NCBI RefSeq assembly: GCF_018141105.1 | Contig: NZ_CP054839.1 | Location: forward strand, 4,526,001-4,590,000 | Length of the DNA stretch: 64,000 bases | Source of the DNA: Saccharopolyspora erythraea | Lineage (GTDB): Bacteria > Actinomycetota > Actinomycetes > Mycobacteriales > Pseudonocardiaceae | Direction: 5' to 3' | Position numbers and translations under genes: made by a program | The notes under the pieces: generated by a model | What the model was told of the DNA's origin: nothing | The model's input: only the letters and a program-made list of their open reading frames with translations | Database searches by the model: none | Part shown: one piece after another, positions 46,349-55,039 of the stretch | Numbering within the stretch: position 1 is the stretch's first letter | How the letters are laid out: each line of letters starts with the position of its first letter

Positions 46349-47065
46349 GTGCGACAGATCGTCGTCACCGGAGCGGGCACCGGCATCGGATACGCCATCG
46401 CCGAGCACTTCGCCGCCTCCGGTGATGCGGTGACCATCACCGGGCGTCGAGCCGAAGTCCTGCACCGCGCGGCCGACACCCTCGGCGCCCGTGCGGTGCC
46501 CTTCGACGCCACCGACCCCGACGCGGTCGAGGCCGCACTGGACTCGCTGCCCGACCACGTCGACGTCGTGGTCAACAACGCCGGCGCCAACACCGACTTC
46601 GAACGCCCCGAACCCGACGGGCTGCGCGCGCTGGCCCGGCAGTGGGAGGCCAACCTGGCCTCCAACGTCCTCTCGGCGGTGCTGGTCACCGCCGCGCTGA
46701 CCCCGCGGCTGACCGACGGCGCCCGCGTGGTCACCATCGGCTCGATCGCCGCCCGCCAGGGCGCGGGCTCCTACGGCGCGGCCAAAGCCGCCGTGGAAGC
46801 CTGGACAGCCGACCTGGCCGGACAGCTCGGACCCCGCGGCATCACCGCCAACGTCGTCGCACCCGGGCTCACCGAGCACACCGGGTTCTTCCAGAACGGC
46901 CTGCCCGAGCAGCGCCGCGACGAACTGGTGGCCGCCACCCGCAACCAGCGCGCCGGCACCCCGGCCGACATCGCCGCGCTGACCGGGTTCCTGGCCTCAC
47001 CGCAGGCCGGGCACATCACCGGCCAGGTCCTGCACGTCAACGGCGGCGCCTACCTCGGGCACTGA
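46349..47065 (+). CDS. SDR-family oxidoreductase
   Basis: 238 residues from GTG 46349, strong AAAGGAGA. Short-chain dehydrogenase: VTGAGTGIGYAIAEHF, VVNNAGANTDFERPEP, IGSIAARQGAGSYGAAK with Ser-Tyr-Lys, GQVLHVNGG at the end. FabG-like; the substrate is open. It converges on a MarR gene that may regulate it. Confidence 0.88.
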   Translation: MRQIVVTGAGTGIGYAIAEHFAASGDAVTITGRRAEVLHRAADTLGARAVPFDATDPDAVEAALDSLPDHVDVVVNNAGANTDFERPEPDGLRALARQWEANLASNVLSAVLVTAALTPRLTDGARVVTIGSIAARQGAGSYGAAKAAVEAWTADLAGQLGPRGITANVVAPGLTEHTGFFQNGLPEQRRDELVAATRNQRAGTPADIAALTGFLASPQAGHITGQVLHVNGGAYLGH

Positions 47066-47090
47066 GCGCCCCCGCGGCGCCGGCGACCCC

Positions 47091-47627
47091 TCACGGACGG
47101 TCGTCGGCGCCGAAGCGCCCGGTCAGGTCGCTGAGCAGGACCCGCAGCAACCCCGTCAGCTGCTCGCGCTGGGACACATCCAGCGACGTCAGCAGAGTCT
47201 CCTCGTGGCGCAGCAGGTCATCGACGCGGTCCTCGATGAGCCGGTGGCCCTGCTCGGTCAGCTCGACCTGCACTGAACGCCCGTCGGCACCGCCCTTCGT
47301 GCGGCGCACCAGCCCCCGCTGCTCGGCCCGGGTCAGCCGCTGCGAGATCGCACCCGCGCTGACCAGGCACTGCCGCGCGATCTCCCCGGCCGAGAGCCGG
47401 TAGGGCGGCCCCGAGCGGCGCAACGTGCTCAGCAGGTCGCGCGTCGGCGCGTCCAGGCCGATGCGCGCGTCGGTGCGGCGGCGTTCGTCGTCGAGCAGCT
47501 TGGCGATCCGCCAGATCCGGGTGATCACCCCGATCGACTCCACCGGCATCCCGGGCCGTTCCCGCTGCCACGCCCGCTGGATCCGATCCACCCCGTCCTC
47601 GGCGGGCGGCACCGCACTGTCCGACAT
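47091..47627 (-). CDS. MarR-family regulator
   Basis: 178 residues from ATG 47627. Winged helix LSAGEIARQCLVSAGAISQRLTRAEQRGLVRRTKGGADGRSVQVELTEQGHRLIEDRVDDLLRHEETLL. Divergent from the ABC-F gene, whose leader and promoter lie in the 200-bp spacer, so it may regulate that gene, the convergent SDR or both. Confidence 0.87.
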   Translation of the reverse strand: MSDSAVPPAEDGVDRIQRAWQRERPGMPVESIGVITRIWRIAKLLDDERRRTDARIGLDAPTRDLLSTLRRSGPPYRLSAGEIARQCLVSAGAISQRLTRAEQRGLVRRTKGGADGRSVQVELTEQGHRLIEDRVDDLLRHEETLLTSLDVSQREQLTGLLRVLLSDLTGRFGADDRP

Positions 47628-47674
47628 GGTCACTCAGCCTAACCCCGTCCCGTGCCGATCCCGAGAAAAACCGG

Positions 47675-47834
47675 TGGACCTCCTCGCGGGCGCTGTGGCT
47701 ATACTCGGCGCCACTATGAAGAACTGACATCACGCACCGCCCGCGTCCGCGGCCCGCGCGCCGATCTCTCGCATTCCGCGCGCCCGAAGTGCCCGGCGGG
47801 CATCGTTTCCGAATTCCTCGGTGGGTGATGTCCT
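47675..47834 (+). promoter_or_regulatory. Promoter and attenuator-like leader of the ABC-F gene
   Basis: A -10 TATACT (47700-47705) with weak -35 TGGACC (47675-47680) is followed by a three-codon reading frame ATG AAG AAC TGA (47716-47727). A hairpin TGCCCGGCGGGCA with TCGTTT (47790-47808) follows before the coding start. Antibiotic-resistance ABC-F genes are often controlled by ribosome-mediated attenuation through such leaders; function here is inferred. Confidence 0.5.
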
Positions 47835-49445
47835 ATTTCCGCGCTGCTCGCACGCGATCTCGTCAAGTCCTACGGCGACCGCCGCGTCCTCGACGGCGTC
47901 TCGCTGACCGCCTCTCCCGGCCAGTGCCTCGGCCTGGTCGGGGAGAACGGCGCGGGCAAGTCCACGCTGCTGCGGCTGCTGGCCGGCCGCGAGGACCCCG
48001 ACGTCGGCGAGGTCATCGCCCCCGCGGACCTCGGGTTCCTGCACCAGGAAACGCCGTTCGCCGACCGGGCCACGCTCAGCGAGGTGCTCGACGAGGCCCT
48101 GGCCGACATCCGCGTCGCCGAAGCGCGGCTGACCGAGCTCACCGAGGCCCTGTCCCGCCACCCCGACGACACCGCCCTGCTGGCCGACTACGGCGAGGTG
48201 CTGGAGTGGGCCCACGACCACGACCTGTGGAACGCCGACCACCGCGCCGAAATCGTCCTCGAAGGGCTCGGCCTGGGCGGCCTGCCCCGCGACCGGCGGG
48301 TCGGCGAGCTCTCCGGCGGGCAGCGGGCGCGGCTGAGCCTGGCGGTGCTGCTGCTGCGCCGTCCCCGCGCGCTGCTGCTGGACGAACCGACCAACCACCT
48401 CGACGAACCCGCGATCCGGTTCCTGCAGGACCACCTGCGCGCGCTGCCGGGCGTGGTCGTGCTGGCCAGCCACGACCGGGTGTTCCTCGACGAGGTCTGC
48501 ACCGACATCGTCGACCTGGACCCCGCCGTGCACGGCATCACCCGCTACGGCGGCACCTTCTCCGACTACCTCACCGCCAAGCACGCCGAACGCGTGCGCT
48601 GGCAGCAGCGCTACGCCACCGAACAGGACGAGCTGCGCGACCTGCGCCACACCGCCACCGTCACCGCCCACCAGCTCGGCCACTTCGCCCCGCGCGGCAA
48701 CACCAGCAAGCTGGCCTACGACTTCACCGGCTCGCGGGTGCAGAAGCAGATCTCCCGCCGCGTGCGCAACGCCCGCCACCGCCTGGAGGAGCTCACCCGC
48801 AACCAGGTGCGCAAACCACCCGAGCCGCTGCGCTTCGCCGCCGCGGTCACCAGCACCACCAACACCGCCGAGGTCGTGGTGCAGATCCGCGACGCCACGA
48901 TCCGGCAACGGCTGCACGTCAGCGAACTCGACCTCGCGGGCGACGGCCGGGTGCTGGTCACCGGCCCCAACGGCGCAGGCAAGTCCACCCTGCTGCACCT
49001 CTTGGCAGGCACCCTCGCCCCCGACACCGGCAGCGTGCAGCGCCGTGGCGGCGTGCGGGTGGGACTGCTCGAACAGGACGTGGTCTTCCCCGACCCCGCC
49101 CGCACCCCGCGGCGGATCTACGAGGCCGCCACCGCCGAGCGCACCGGCGTGCCCGCACTGACCGACCTCGGCCTGCTCGCCCCGGCCGACCTCGACCGGC
49201 CGGTGGGCGCGCTCTCGGTCGGCCAGCGGCGGCGACTGGCCCTGGCCACCCTGATCGCCGACCCGCCGCAGGTGCTGCTGCTGGACGAGCCGACCAACCA
49301 CCTGTCGCTGACCCTGGCCGGGGAACTCGAAGACGCCCTGCGCACCGCGCCCGGGGCGGTCGTGGTCGCCACCCACGACCGCTGGCTGCGGCGCCGCTGG
49401 GACGGCCCCGCTTTGGCCGTCGACAACGGCCGCATCACCGCCTGA
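47835..49445 (+). CDS. ABC-F family ATPase with displaced start
   Basis: 536 residues if begun at ATT 47835. Two ABC modules: GENGAGKS, LSGGQRARLSLAVLL, LLLDEPTNHLD, and GPNGAGKS, LSVGQRRRLALA, LLLDEPTNHLS, no membrane segments. ABC-F proteins act on ribosomes, several giving resistance to macrolides, lincosamides or streptogramins. No ATG, GTG or TTG precedes Walker A in this frame. A normal start, ATGTCC at 47828, is one base out of frame; removing one C gives M-S-I-S-A-L-L-A-R-D-L-V-K-S-Y-G. Either a frameshift, a sequencing error or an ATT start. Confidence 0.8.
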   Translation: MSALLARDLVKSYGDRRVLDGVSLTASPGQCLGLVGENGAGKSTLLRLLAGREDPDVGEVIAPADLGFLHQETPFADRATLSEVLDEALADIRVAEARLTELTEALSRHPDDTALLADYGEVLEWAHDHDLWNADHRAEIVLEGLGLGGLPRDRRVGELSGGQRARLSLAVLLLRRPRALLLDEPTNHLDEPAIRFLQDHLRALPGVVVLASHDRVFLDEVCTDIVDLDPAVHGITRYGGTFSDYLTAKHAERVRWQQRYATEQDELRDLRHTATVTAHQLGHFAPRGNTSKLAYDFTGSRVQKQISRRVRNARHRLEELTRNQVRKPPEPLRFAAAVTSTTNTAEVVVQIRDATIRQRLHVSELDLAGDGRVLVTGPNGAGKSTLLHLLAGTLAPDTGSVQRRGGVRVGLLEQDVVFPDPARTPRRIYEAATAERTGVPALTDLGLLAPADLDRPVGALSVGQRRRLALATLIADPPQVLLLDEPTNHLSLTLAGELEDALRTAPGAVVVATHDRWLRRRWDGPALAVDNGRITA

Positions 49446-49530
49446 ACCACGCACCCCTCCTCCCATCGAACTGCCGTTTGCGAGGAGACCCGTGCCCACC
49501 GTGCCCGATCCGACAAAGAGGGACCGCTCG

Positions 49531-50421
49531 ATGACTGAACGCCTGGTCACCACCCCCGACGGCACCCGCCTGTGGACCCAGGCCCTCGGCCCTGCCGACG
49601 GTGTCCCGCTGCTGCTGATCATGGGCGCCAACGCCTCGGCGATGGGCTGGCCCCAGGAGTTCGTGGACCTGCTCACCGCGCACGGACTGCGCGTCGTGCG
49701 CTACGACCACCGCGACACCGGCCGCTCCACCCGCTACGACACCACCCGCTACGGCGTGCACGACCTGGCCGAGGACGCCGTAGCCGTGCTCGACGGCCAC
49801 GGCATCGGCACCGCCCACGTCGCCGGCATGTCTCTGGGCGGTGTCCTCGGTCAGTTGCTCGCCCTGGACCACCGCGACCGGCTGCGCAGCCTCACCCTGA
49901 TGCAGACCGCGGCACTGGACGTCGACTTCGCCGGCGCCATGCGCCGCGCGGTCGAGGGCATCTCGGCCCCCGGCGACCTGCCCACACCCAGCCCCGAGAT
50001 CGTGCGGGCCATGGCCCACCGCGCCGATCCCGCACCCGACCGCGAAACCGCGCTACGTCGCCGCGTCGAGGAGTGGCGCCTGCTCGCGGGAACCGCACTG
50101 CCCTTCCACGCCGAGCAGTTCCGCCGCTGGGAGAACACCGCCATCGACCACGCCGGCACCCACCAGCAGCCCGGCGCGCACGCCGCCGCCACCCCCGTGC
50201 CGACCAGCCGCGGCCGCGAACTGGCCGGGGTCAGCACACCCACCCTGGTGGTGCAGGGGCCCGAGGACCCCGTCAACCCGCCACCGCACGGGCAGCACCT
50301 GGCCTCCCTCATCCCCGGCGCCCGCTGCGTGCAGATCCCCGGACTCGGCCACGCCCTGCCCTCGGCACTGCACCCCGCGCTGGTCACCGCACTGACCGAC
50401 CACATCGGAGCCCACCCGTGA
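49531..50421 (+). CDS. Alpha/beta hydrolase
   Basis: 296 residues from ATG 49531 (MTERLVTTPDGTRLWTQALG), with GAGGGA 7 nt upstream; GTG 49492 is possible. Landmarks: LLIMGANASAMGW, YDHRDTGRS, nucleophile elbow GMSLGG, Asp in VVQGPEDPVNP, His in GLGHALP. Resembles the family used by aclacinomycin methylesterase-like hydrolases. Its stop overlaps the next SDR start (GTGA). Confidence 0.85.
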   Translation: MTERLVTTPDGTRLWTQALGPADGVPLLLIMGANASAMGWPQEFVDLLTAHGLRVVRYDHRDTGRSTRYDTTRYGVHDLAEDAVAVLDGHGIGTAHVAGMSLGGVLGQLLALDHRDRLRSLTLMQTAALDVDFAGAMRRAVEGISAPGDLPTPSPEIVRAMAHRADPAPDRETALRRRVEEWRLLAGTALPFHAEQFRRWENTAIDHAGTHQQPGAHAAATPVPTSRGRELAGVSTPTLVVQGPEDPVNPPPHGQHLASLIPGARCVQIPGLGHALPSALHPALVTALTDHIGAHP

Positions 50422-51242
50422 TCGACCCCCGCCTGCACGGCCGCGTCGCCCTGGTCACCGGAGCCGACAACCCGCTGGGCATCGGCGCGGCCATCGCCGC
50501 CGCGCTGGCCCGCCAGGGCGTGCGGCTGCTGCTGACCGCCCTGCCCGAGACGCCGCCGCAGCACCCCGGGTCCGCGGCCGCCCGCACCTGCGCCGAGGCC
50601 AAGGCCACCGACGGCAGCCAGGTGCGCGACGCGCTGCGCGGCGACGGCGCCCACGTCGAGTTCCACGCCGCCGACCTGGCCGACCCCGACGTGCTGCCGC
50701 GGCTGTTCGACCACGCCGAAGCCGCCTTCGGGTCGGTGGAGATCCTGGTCAACAACGCCGCCCACTGCGTGCCCGACACCTTCGACACCCGCTCCCGCGA
50801 CACCGTCGACGCCGCGGGCATCGACGCCCACCACGCGGTCAACACCCGCGCCCCGGCGCTGCTGATGGCCGAGATGCACCGCCGTCACCTGCGCCGCGGC
50901 GGCGACTGGGGCCGCGTGATCAACATCAGCACCGACGCCGCCCCCGGCGCGCCGGGCGAGATCTCCTACTGGGCCAGCAAACACGCCCTGGAAAGCCTCA
51001 GCCGCTCGGCGGCGCTGGAGCTGGGCCCGGCCGGCATCACCGTCAACTCGATCGCTCCCGGCCCGGTGCAGACCGGCTGGATCGACCAGGCCATGGACAC
51101 CGAGTTCGCCGCCTTCAGCCCCCTGGGCCGGGTCGGCACCCCCGAGGACATCGCCGACATCGCCGTGTTCCTGGCCTCGCACCAGGGCCGCTGGATCACC
51201 GGGCAGACCCTCCTCGCCGGAGGCGGGAAACGACTGTTCTGA
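50418..51242 (+). CDS. SDR-family oxidoreductase
   Basis: 274 residues from GTG 50418, translationally coupled to the hydrolase. VTGADNPLGIGAAIA is the cofactor loop; ILVNNAAHCVPDTF, NISTDAAPGAPGEISYWASKHALESLSRSAALELG hold Ser, Tyr and Lys; GRWITGQTLLAGGG ends it. FabG-like. A two-enzyme operon of hydrolase plus dehydrogenase, pathway unknown. Confidence 0.87.
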   Translation: MIDPRLHGRVALVTGADNPLGIGAAIAAALARQGVRLLLTALPETPPQHPGSAAARTCAEAKATDGSQVRDALRGDGAHVEFHAADLADPDVLPRLFDHAEAAFGSVEILVNNAAHCVPDTFDTRSRDTVDAAGIDAHHAVNTRAPALLMAEMHRRHLRRGGDWGRVINISTDAAPGAPGEISYWASKHALESLSRSAALELGPAGITVNSIAPGPVQTGWIDQAMDTEFAAFSPLGRVGTPEDIADIAVFLASHQGRWITGQTLLAGGGKRLF

Positions 51243-51269
51243 CCCGGCCACGGCGAAAACCAGCGGTGT

Positions 51270-51295
51270 ATTCAGATACAGTGTTGAATCTGAAT
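51270..51295. promoter_or_regulatory. Operator dyad ATTCAGAT-N10-ATCTGAAT
   Basis: A perfect 8-bp inverted repeat 25 bp before the DUF6204 gene, including a -10-like TACAGT. Shape fits ArsR/TetR/PadR sites, but no such regulator gene is adjacent. Confidence 0.5.
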
Positions 51296-51319
51296 GCGCC
51301 ACTTCGAGGAGGGACGACG

Positions 51320-51646
51320 ATGGTGGAGCAGGTGCACCGGGTGATCCTGCGCGGCAAGTTCGTCGGCCTCGACCAGCACGCCCGCTCGGCACTGCTGGCC
51401 GAGGCCGACGACCACGACGTGCTGGACGCCCGCTTCACCGACCGCGGCAGCCTCACCTACGACCGGCGGCTGGCGGGTTTCACCTTCCGCTGCGAGCTCC
51501 CCGCCCCCGACGACATCGGCCGCGACGACCTGCGCCGACGCGCCGAGACCAAGCTCACCGCGCTGCTGGCCCCCTTCGGCTGCGGCCACCGCGACCTCGA
51601 GCTCAGCTCCACCAACATGGCCCGGATCAAAATCCGCAGACGCTGA
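51320..51646 (+). CDS. DUF6204 family protein
   Basis: 108 residues from MVEQVHRVILRGKFVGLDQH, GAGGAGGGA upstream. GSLTYDRRLAGFTFRCELPA and LSSTNMARIKIRRR are the conserved parts of this small actinobacterial family. No known function. Under a likely dedicated operator. Confidence 0.75.
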   Translation: MVEQVHRVILRGKFVGLDQHARSALLAEADDHDVLDARFTDRGSLTYDRRLAGFTFRCELPAPDDIGRDDLRRRAETKLTALLAPFGCGHRDLELSSTNMARIKIRRR

Positions 51647-51727
51647 GCCCGCGCCGCCGCCGCAACCACCGTCAGGGGGTCTGACCGCCGGATCGCCGAG
51701 CGGCCGGGTGTGGCCGATACTCGGCGG

Positions 51728-51823
51728 AGCGGGGGGAGTACTTCCAACGGGTCTGCCCGGTCAGGACGGACGCACCGCACGCGTCCCCGGCAGACCGTCC
51801 ACCGCGGACGGAGGAGACCCCGG
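51728..51823 (+). ncRNA. Probable yybP-ykoY manganese riboswitch
   Basis: Upstream of terC the leader holds GGGGGGAGTA (51731-51740), then GC-rich pairing arms, and closes with GGAGGAGACCC (51810-51820) before the ribosome site. The GGGGAGTA...GAGACC frame and the TerC target are features of the yybP-ykoY family, which senses Mn2+ and turns on exporters. A covariance search has not been run. Confidence 0.55.
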
Positions 51824-51850
51824 ACACCACCGGTGTTCGAGGAGGCCCCC

Positions 51851-52852
51851 ATGCCCACCCCCGCCTCGGTGCAGGCAGCCGCACCCGGGTCGATCGGCAA
51901 CCCCTGGCTGTGGGCGGTCAGCATCGCCGTGCTGCTCGCCCTGCTGGTGGTCGACTTCGTGGTCACCCGCCGCCCGCACGAGGTCTCCCTGCGCGAGGCC
52001 GTGGGCTGGTCGGTGTTCTACCTCGCCCTGCCCCTGGTTTTCGGGGCGGCGCTGTGGATCGCGTTCGGCACCGACCAGGCACTGGAGTTCATCACCGGCT
52101 TCGTGGTCGAGAAGTCGCTGTCGGTGGACAACCTGTTCGTGTTCATGATCCTGCTGACCGGCTTCGCCGTCCCCGCCGAGCTCCAGCAACGCGTGCTGCT
52201 CTACGGCATCGTCGGCGCACTGGTGCTGCGCGGGGTGTTCATCGCCGCGGGCGCGGCCCTGCTGCAGGCCGGGACCTGGGCGTTCCTGGTCTTCGGCGCC
52301 ATCCTGTTCGCCACCGCGATCAAAATCCTGTACGAAGCCGTGCGCGGCGAAGGACTCGACCGCGACGTCTCCCAGATGCGCTCGGTGCGGCTGCTGCGCC
52401 GCCTGATGCCGGTCACCGACGACTACCAGGACACCCGGCTCACCGCCCGCCAGAACGGCAGGCTCGCCCTGACCCCGCTGACCGTCGTGGTCGTGGCCGT
52501 CTTCGCCACCGACGTCGTCTTCGCCGTGGACTCCGTGCCCGCCGTCTACGGCATCACCGAGGACCCCTACCTGGTGTTCACCACCAACGCCTTCGCCCTG
52601 CTGGGCCTGCGCGCGCTGTACTTCGTCCTGCACACCGCGCTGGCCAAACTCACCCACCTCAACCACGGCCTGGCCGTCATCCTGGCCTTCATCGGGGTCA
52701 AGCTGGTGCTGCACTGGGCGCACGGCATCTGGCCCGCCGTGCCGGAGATCCCCACCCTCCTGTCGCTGGCGTTCATCGTGCTGGTGCTGGCCGCGGTCAC
52801 CCTCACCAGCCTCTACGCCAACCGACGCGCCGAAACCACCCCCGGGAGCTGA
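51851..52852 (+). CDS. TerC-family membrane protein (probable Mn2+ exporter)
   Basis: 333 residues from ATG 51851, GAGGAGG upstream; a longer frame to 51710 lies over the riboswitch and is rejected. About nine membrane segments; EFITGFVVEKSLSVDNLFVFMILL and AVFATDVVFAVDSVPAVYGIT are the TerC/Alx acidic motifs. Members of this family export manganese or help insert metal into exported enzymes. Followed 2 nt later by a tiny membrane peptide gene. Confidence 0.9.
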   Translation: MPTPASVQAAAPGSIGNPWLWAVSIAVLLALLVVDFVVTRRPHEVSLREAVGWSVFYLALPLVFGAALWIAFGTDQALEFITGFVVEKSLSVDNLFVFMILLTGFAVPAELQQRVLLYGIVGALVLRGVFIAAGAALLQAGTWAFLVFGAILFATAIKILYEAVRGEGLDRDVSQMRSVRLLRRLMPVTDDYQDTRLTARQNGRLALTPLTVVVVAVFATDVVFAVDSVPAVYGITEDPYLVFTTNAFALLGLRALYFVLHTALAKLTHLNHGLAVILAFIGVKLVLHWAHGIWPAVPEIPTLLSLAFIVLVLAAVTLTSLYANRRAETTPGS

Positions 52853-52854
52853 CC

Positions 52855-52968
52855 GTGCTCACCGCCCTGCTCGTCGAAGCCGCCGTCACCGCACTGGTGC
52901 TCATCGCGCTGCTGGTCACCTGCGCGGTCCTGCTCGACGCACACCCGCCCCGCAGACCCCGCCCCTAG
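52855..52968 (+). CDS. 37-residue single-pass membrane peptide
   Basis: From GTG 52855: VLTALLVEAAVTALVLIALL then VTCAVLLDAHPPRRPRP. One hydrophobic helix and a basic proline-rich tail. It begins 2 nt after the terC stop, so translation is coupled. Possibly a small partner of TerC. No known family; the evidence is the gene packing and coherent topology. Confidence 0.55.
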   Translation: MLTALLVEAAVTALVLIALLVTCAVLLDAHPPRRPRP

Positions 52969-52978
52969 AGCAGACCGG

Positions 52979-53470
52979 TCAGGGCCGGCCGCGGGTGGCG
53001 ACCTCGCGCTCGAAGTCCAGCAGCTGCCGCTTGCGCTCCAGCCCACCGCCGTAGCCGGTCAGGGCACCCGAGGAACCGACCACGCGGTGGCACGGCACGA
53101 CGACCCCGATCGGGTTCCTGCCGTTGGCCAGGCCCACCGCCCGCGCCGCCGCGGGCCTGCCGATGCGCTCGGCCAGCTCACCGTAGGAGACCGTGGTGCC
53201 GTAGGGGATCGACCGCAGCGCGGTCCAGACTTCCTGCTGGAACGGCGTCCCCGTGAACCGCATCGGAAGGTCGAACTCCGTGCGCTGCCCCGCGAAGTAG
53301 CCCTCCAGTTGCCGGACGCATTCGCCGAACGGCTCCGCGTCGGGTTCGCCGAAGGTCTCCTGCGGGGGCCGGTGGCGCTGCTGGTCCATGTAGACCCCGC
53401 AGAGCACCCCGTCGGTGGCCACCAGCGTCAAGGGGCCGACAGGGCTGTCGATCACGGTGTGGGTGCGCAT
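52979..53470 (-). CDS. ogt: Methylated-DNA-protein cysteine methyltransferase
   Basis: 163 residues from ATG 53470, GAGGAGAGGA upstream. The active-site PCHRV (C127), GTPFQQEVWTALRSIPYGTTVSYGELA and NPIGVVVPCHRVVGSSGALTGYGGGLERK identify O6-alkylguanine-DNA alkyltransferase. It removes alkyl groups irreversibly to Cys127. It follows the Ada-AlkA gene by 13 bp, an alkylation-repair operon. Confidence 0.93.
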   Translation of the reverse strand: MRTHTVIDSPVGPLTLVATDGVLCGVYMDQQRHRPPQETFGEPDAEPFGECVRQLEGYFAGQRTEFDLPMRFTGTPFQQEVWTALRSIPYGTTVSYGELAERIGRPAAARAVGLANGRNPIGVVVPCHRVVGSSGALTGYGGGLERKRQLLDFEREVATRGRP

Positions 53471-53483
53471 GGGGTTCCTCTCC

Positions 53484-54965
53484 TCACGCCGCGGGCAAGC
53501 GGTTGATCGCGTGGTCGCCGGTGGCCCACAGGTACTGCACGGCATAGGCGCGCCACGGCCGCCAGGCCGCCGCGCGGGCGGTCAGCGCCGCCGGGGTCCG
53601 CGGCAGGCCGAGCTGCCGGGCCGCCAGGCGCACGCCCAGGTCGGTGGCGATGAAGGCGTCCGGATCGCCCAGCGCGCGCATCGCGATCGACTCCACGCTC
53701 CAGGGCCCGATGCCCGGCAACGCGGCCAGGCCCGCGCGGGCCCGCCGCCAGTCACCGGAGACGTCGAGATCGACCTGGCCCTCGGCCAGCGCGTTCACCA
53801 GCGCCAGCAGCGCGCGGCGGCGCGACCGCGGGAACGCCAGCGTCGCCGGATCCACCGCCGCCAGCGCCTCGGGCTCGGGGAACAGGTGCGTGAGCCCGCC
53901 TTCGGCGTCGGCGACCTCGGTGCCGTGCTCGACCACCAGGCGGGCGGCCAGCGTGCGCGCCGCGGCGGTGGAGACCTGCTGGCCCAGCACCGTGCGCACC
54001 GCGAACTCGGCGGAGTCCACCGTGCGCGGCACCCGCCGGCCGGGATTCTTGTCGACCAGCTCCCGCAGCAGCGCATCCGAGCGCAGCAACTCGTCGACGG
54101 CCACCGGATCGGCGTCGAGGTCCAGCAGCCTGCGGCAGCGGTTGATCGCCACCGGCAGGTCCCGCAGATCGCTCAGCGAAAGCCGGCAGCCGACGTGGTC
54201 GGGCATCGGACGCAGGGCGACCACACCGTGCCCGTGCGGCAGGCGCAGCGTGCGCCGGTAGGACCCGTCGCGCCACTCCTCCACCCCCGGCACCGCCGTG
54301 GCCGCCAGGTGCCCGAAGAGGTTGTCGGGGCACAACGGGGCGCGGAAGGGCAACCGCAGCGACAGCGGACCCGACGGCGCCGGCGCCCCCGGCGAACAGC
54401 GCCGCAGCTCGCTCGGCGCCACGGCGAACACCTCGCGCACCGTGTCGTTGAACGCGCGGATGCTGCCGAAGCCCGCCGCCAGCGCCACCTCGGCCATCGG
54501 CAGCGCGGTCGTCTCCACCAGCACCCGGGCGGTCTGCGCCCGCTGCGCGCGGGCCAGCGCCAGCGGCCCCGCCCCGACCTCGGCCAGCAACTGCCGCTCG
54601 ACCTGCCGGTCGCTGTAGCCGAGCCGCGCGGCCAGCCCCGGCACGCCCTCCCGGTCCACCACGCCGTCGGCGATCAACCGCATGGCCCGCCCGACGAGAT
54701 CCGCGCGCTGGTTCCACTCCGGCGAGCCCGGGCTGGCGTCGGGACGGCAGCGCTTGCACGCCCGGAAACCGGCCTGCTGCGCCGCGGCCGAGGTCGGGAA
54801 GAACCGCATGTTCTCCGCCTTGGGCGGCACCACCGGACAGCTCGGCCTGCAGTAGATCCCGGTGGTCAGCACCGCGGTGAAGAACCACCCGTCGAAGCGC
54901 GCGTCCCGGGAACGCACCGCCCGCACGCACCGCTCAACATCATCATGCACACCAGAAGCATCCAC
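53484..54965 (-). CDS. Ada-AraC-AlkA fusion: methyl-sensing DNA-3-methyladenine glycosylase
   Basis: 493 residues. Ada N-terminal zinc domain with C39, C43, C70, C73 (GIYCRPSCP, ACKRCRP), where methyl transfer to Cys39 would switch the protein. Then an AraC helix-turn-helix (about 85-185), then an AlkA glycosylase (about 200-490) with helix-hairpin-helix LPGIGPWSVESIAMRAL and catalytic Asp in IATDLG. It probably senses and repairs methylation and activates its own operon with ogt. Confidence 0.92.
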   Translation of the reverse strand: MDASGVHDDVERCVRAVRSRDARFDGWFFTAVLTTGIYCRPSCPVVPPKAENMRFFPTSAAAQQAGFRACKRCRPDASPGSPEWNQRADLVGRAMRLIADGVVDREGVPGLAARLGYSDRQVERQLLAEVGAGPLALARAQRAQTARVLVETTALPMAEVALAAGFGSIRAFNDTVREVFAVAPSELRRCSPGAPAPSGPLSLRLPFRAPLCPDNLFGHLAATAVPGVEEWRDGSYRRTLRLPHGHGVVALRPMPDHVGCRLSLSDLRDLPVAINRCRRLLDLDADPVAVDELLRSDALLRELVDKNPGRRVPRTVDSAEFAVRTVLGQQVSTAAARTLAARLVVEHGTEVADAEGGLTHLFPEPEALAAVDPATLAFPRSRRRALLALVNALAEGQVDLDVSGDWRRARAGLAALPGIGPWSVESIAMRALGDPDAFIATDLGVRLAARQLGLPRTPAALTARAAAWRPWRAYAVQYLWATGDHAINRLPAA

Positions 54966-55039
54966 CGCCGGCGCACCGCGGTCTAGCAGAAATCCGACAT
55001 CATGGGCCCGCGTAGGCGATTCTTCGCGCTCCCGCAGGC

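Noticed and set aside
47789-49534. 581-codon frame parallel to the ABC-F gene
   Set aside because: Arg/Pro/Ala-rich out-of-frame translation; kept only as the source of the displaced ATG at 47828.
51710-51850. Longer N-terminus for TerC
   Set aside because: It would be hydrophilic and lies over the riboswitch-like leader; ATG 51851 has a strong GAGGAGG and starts at the first membrane segment.
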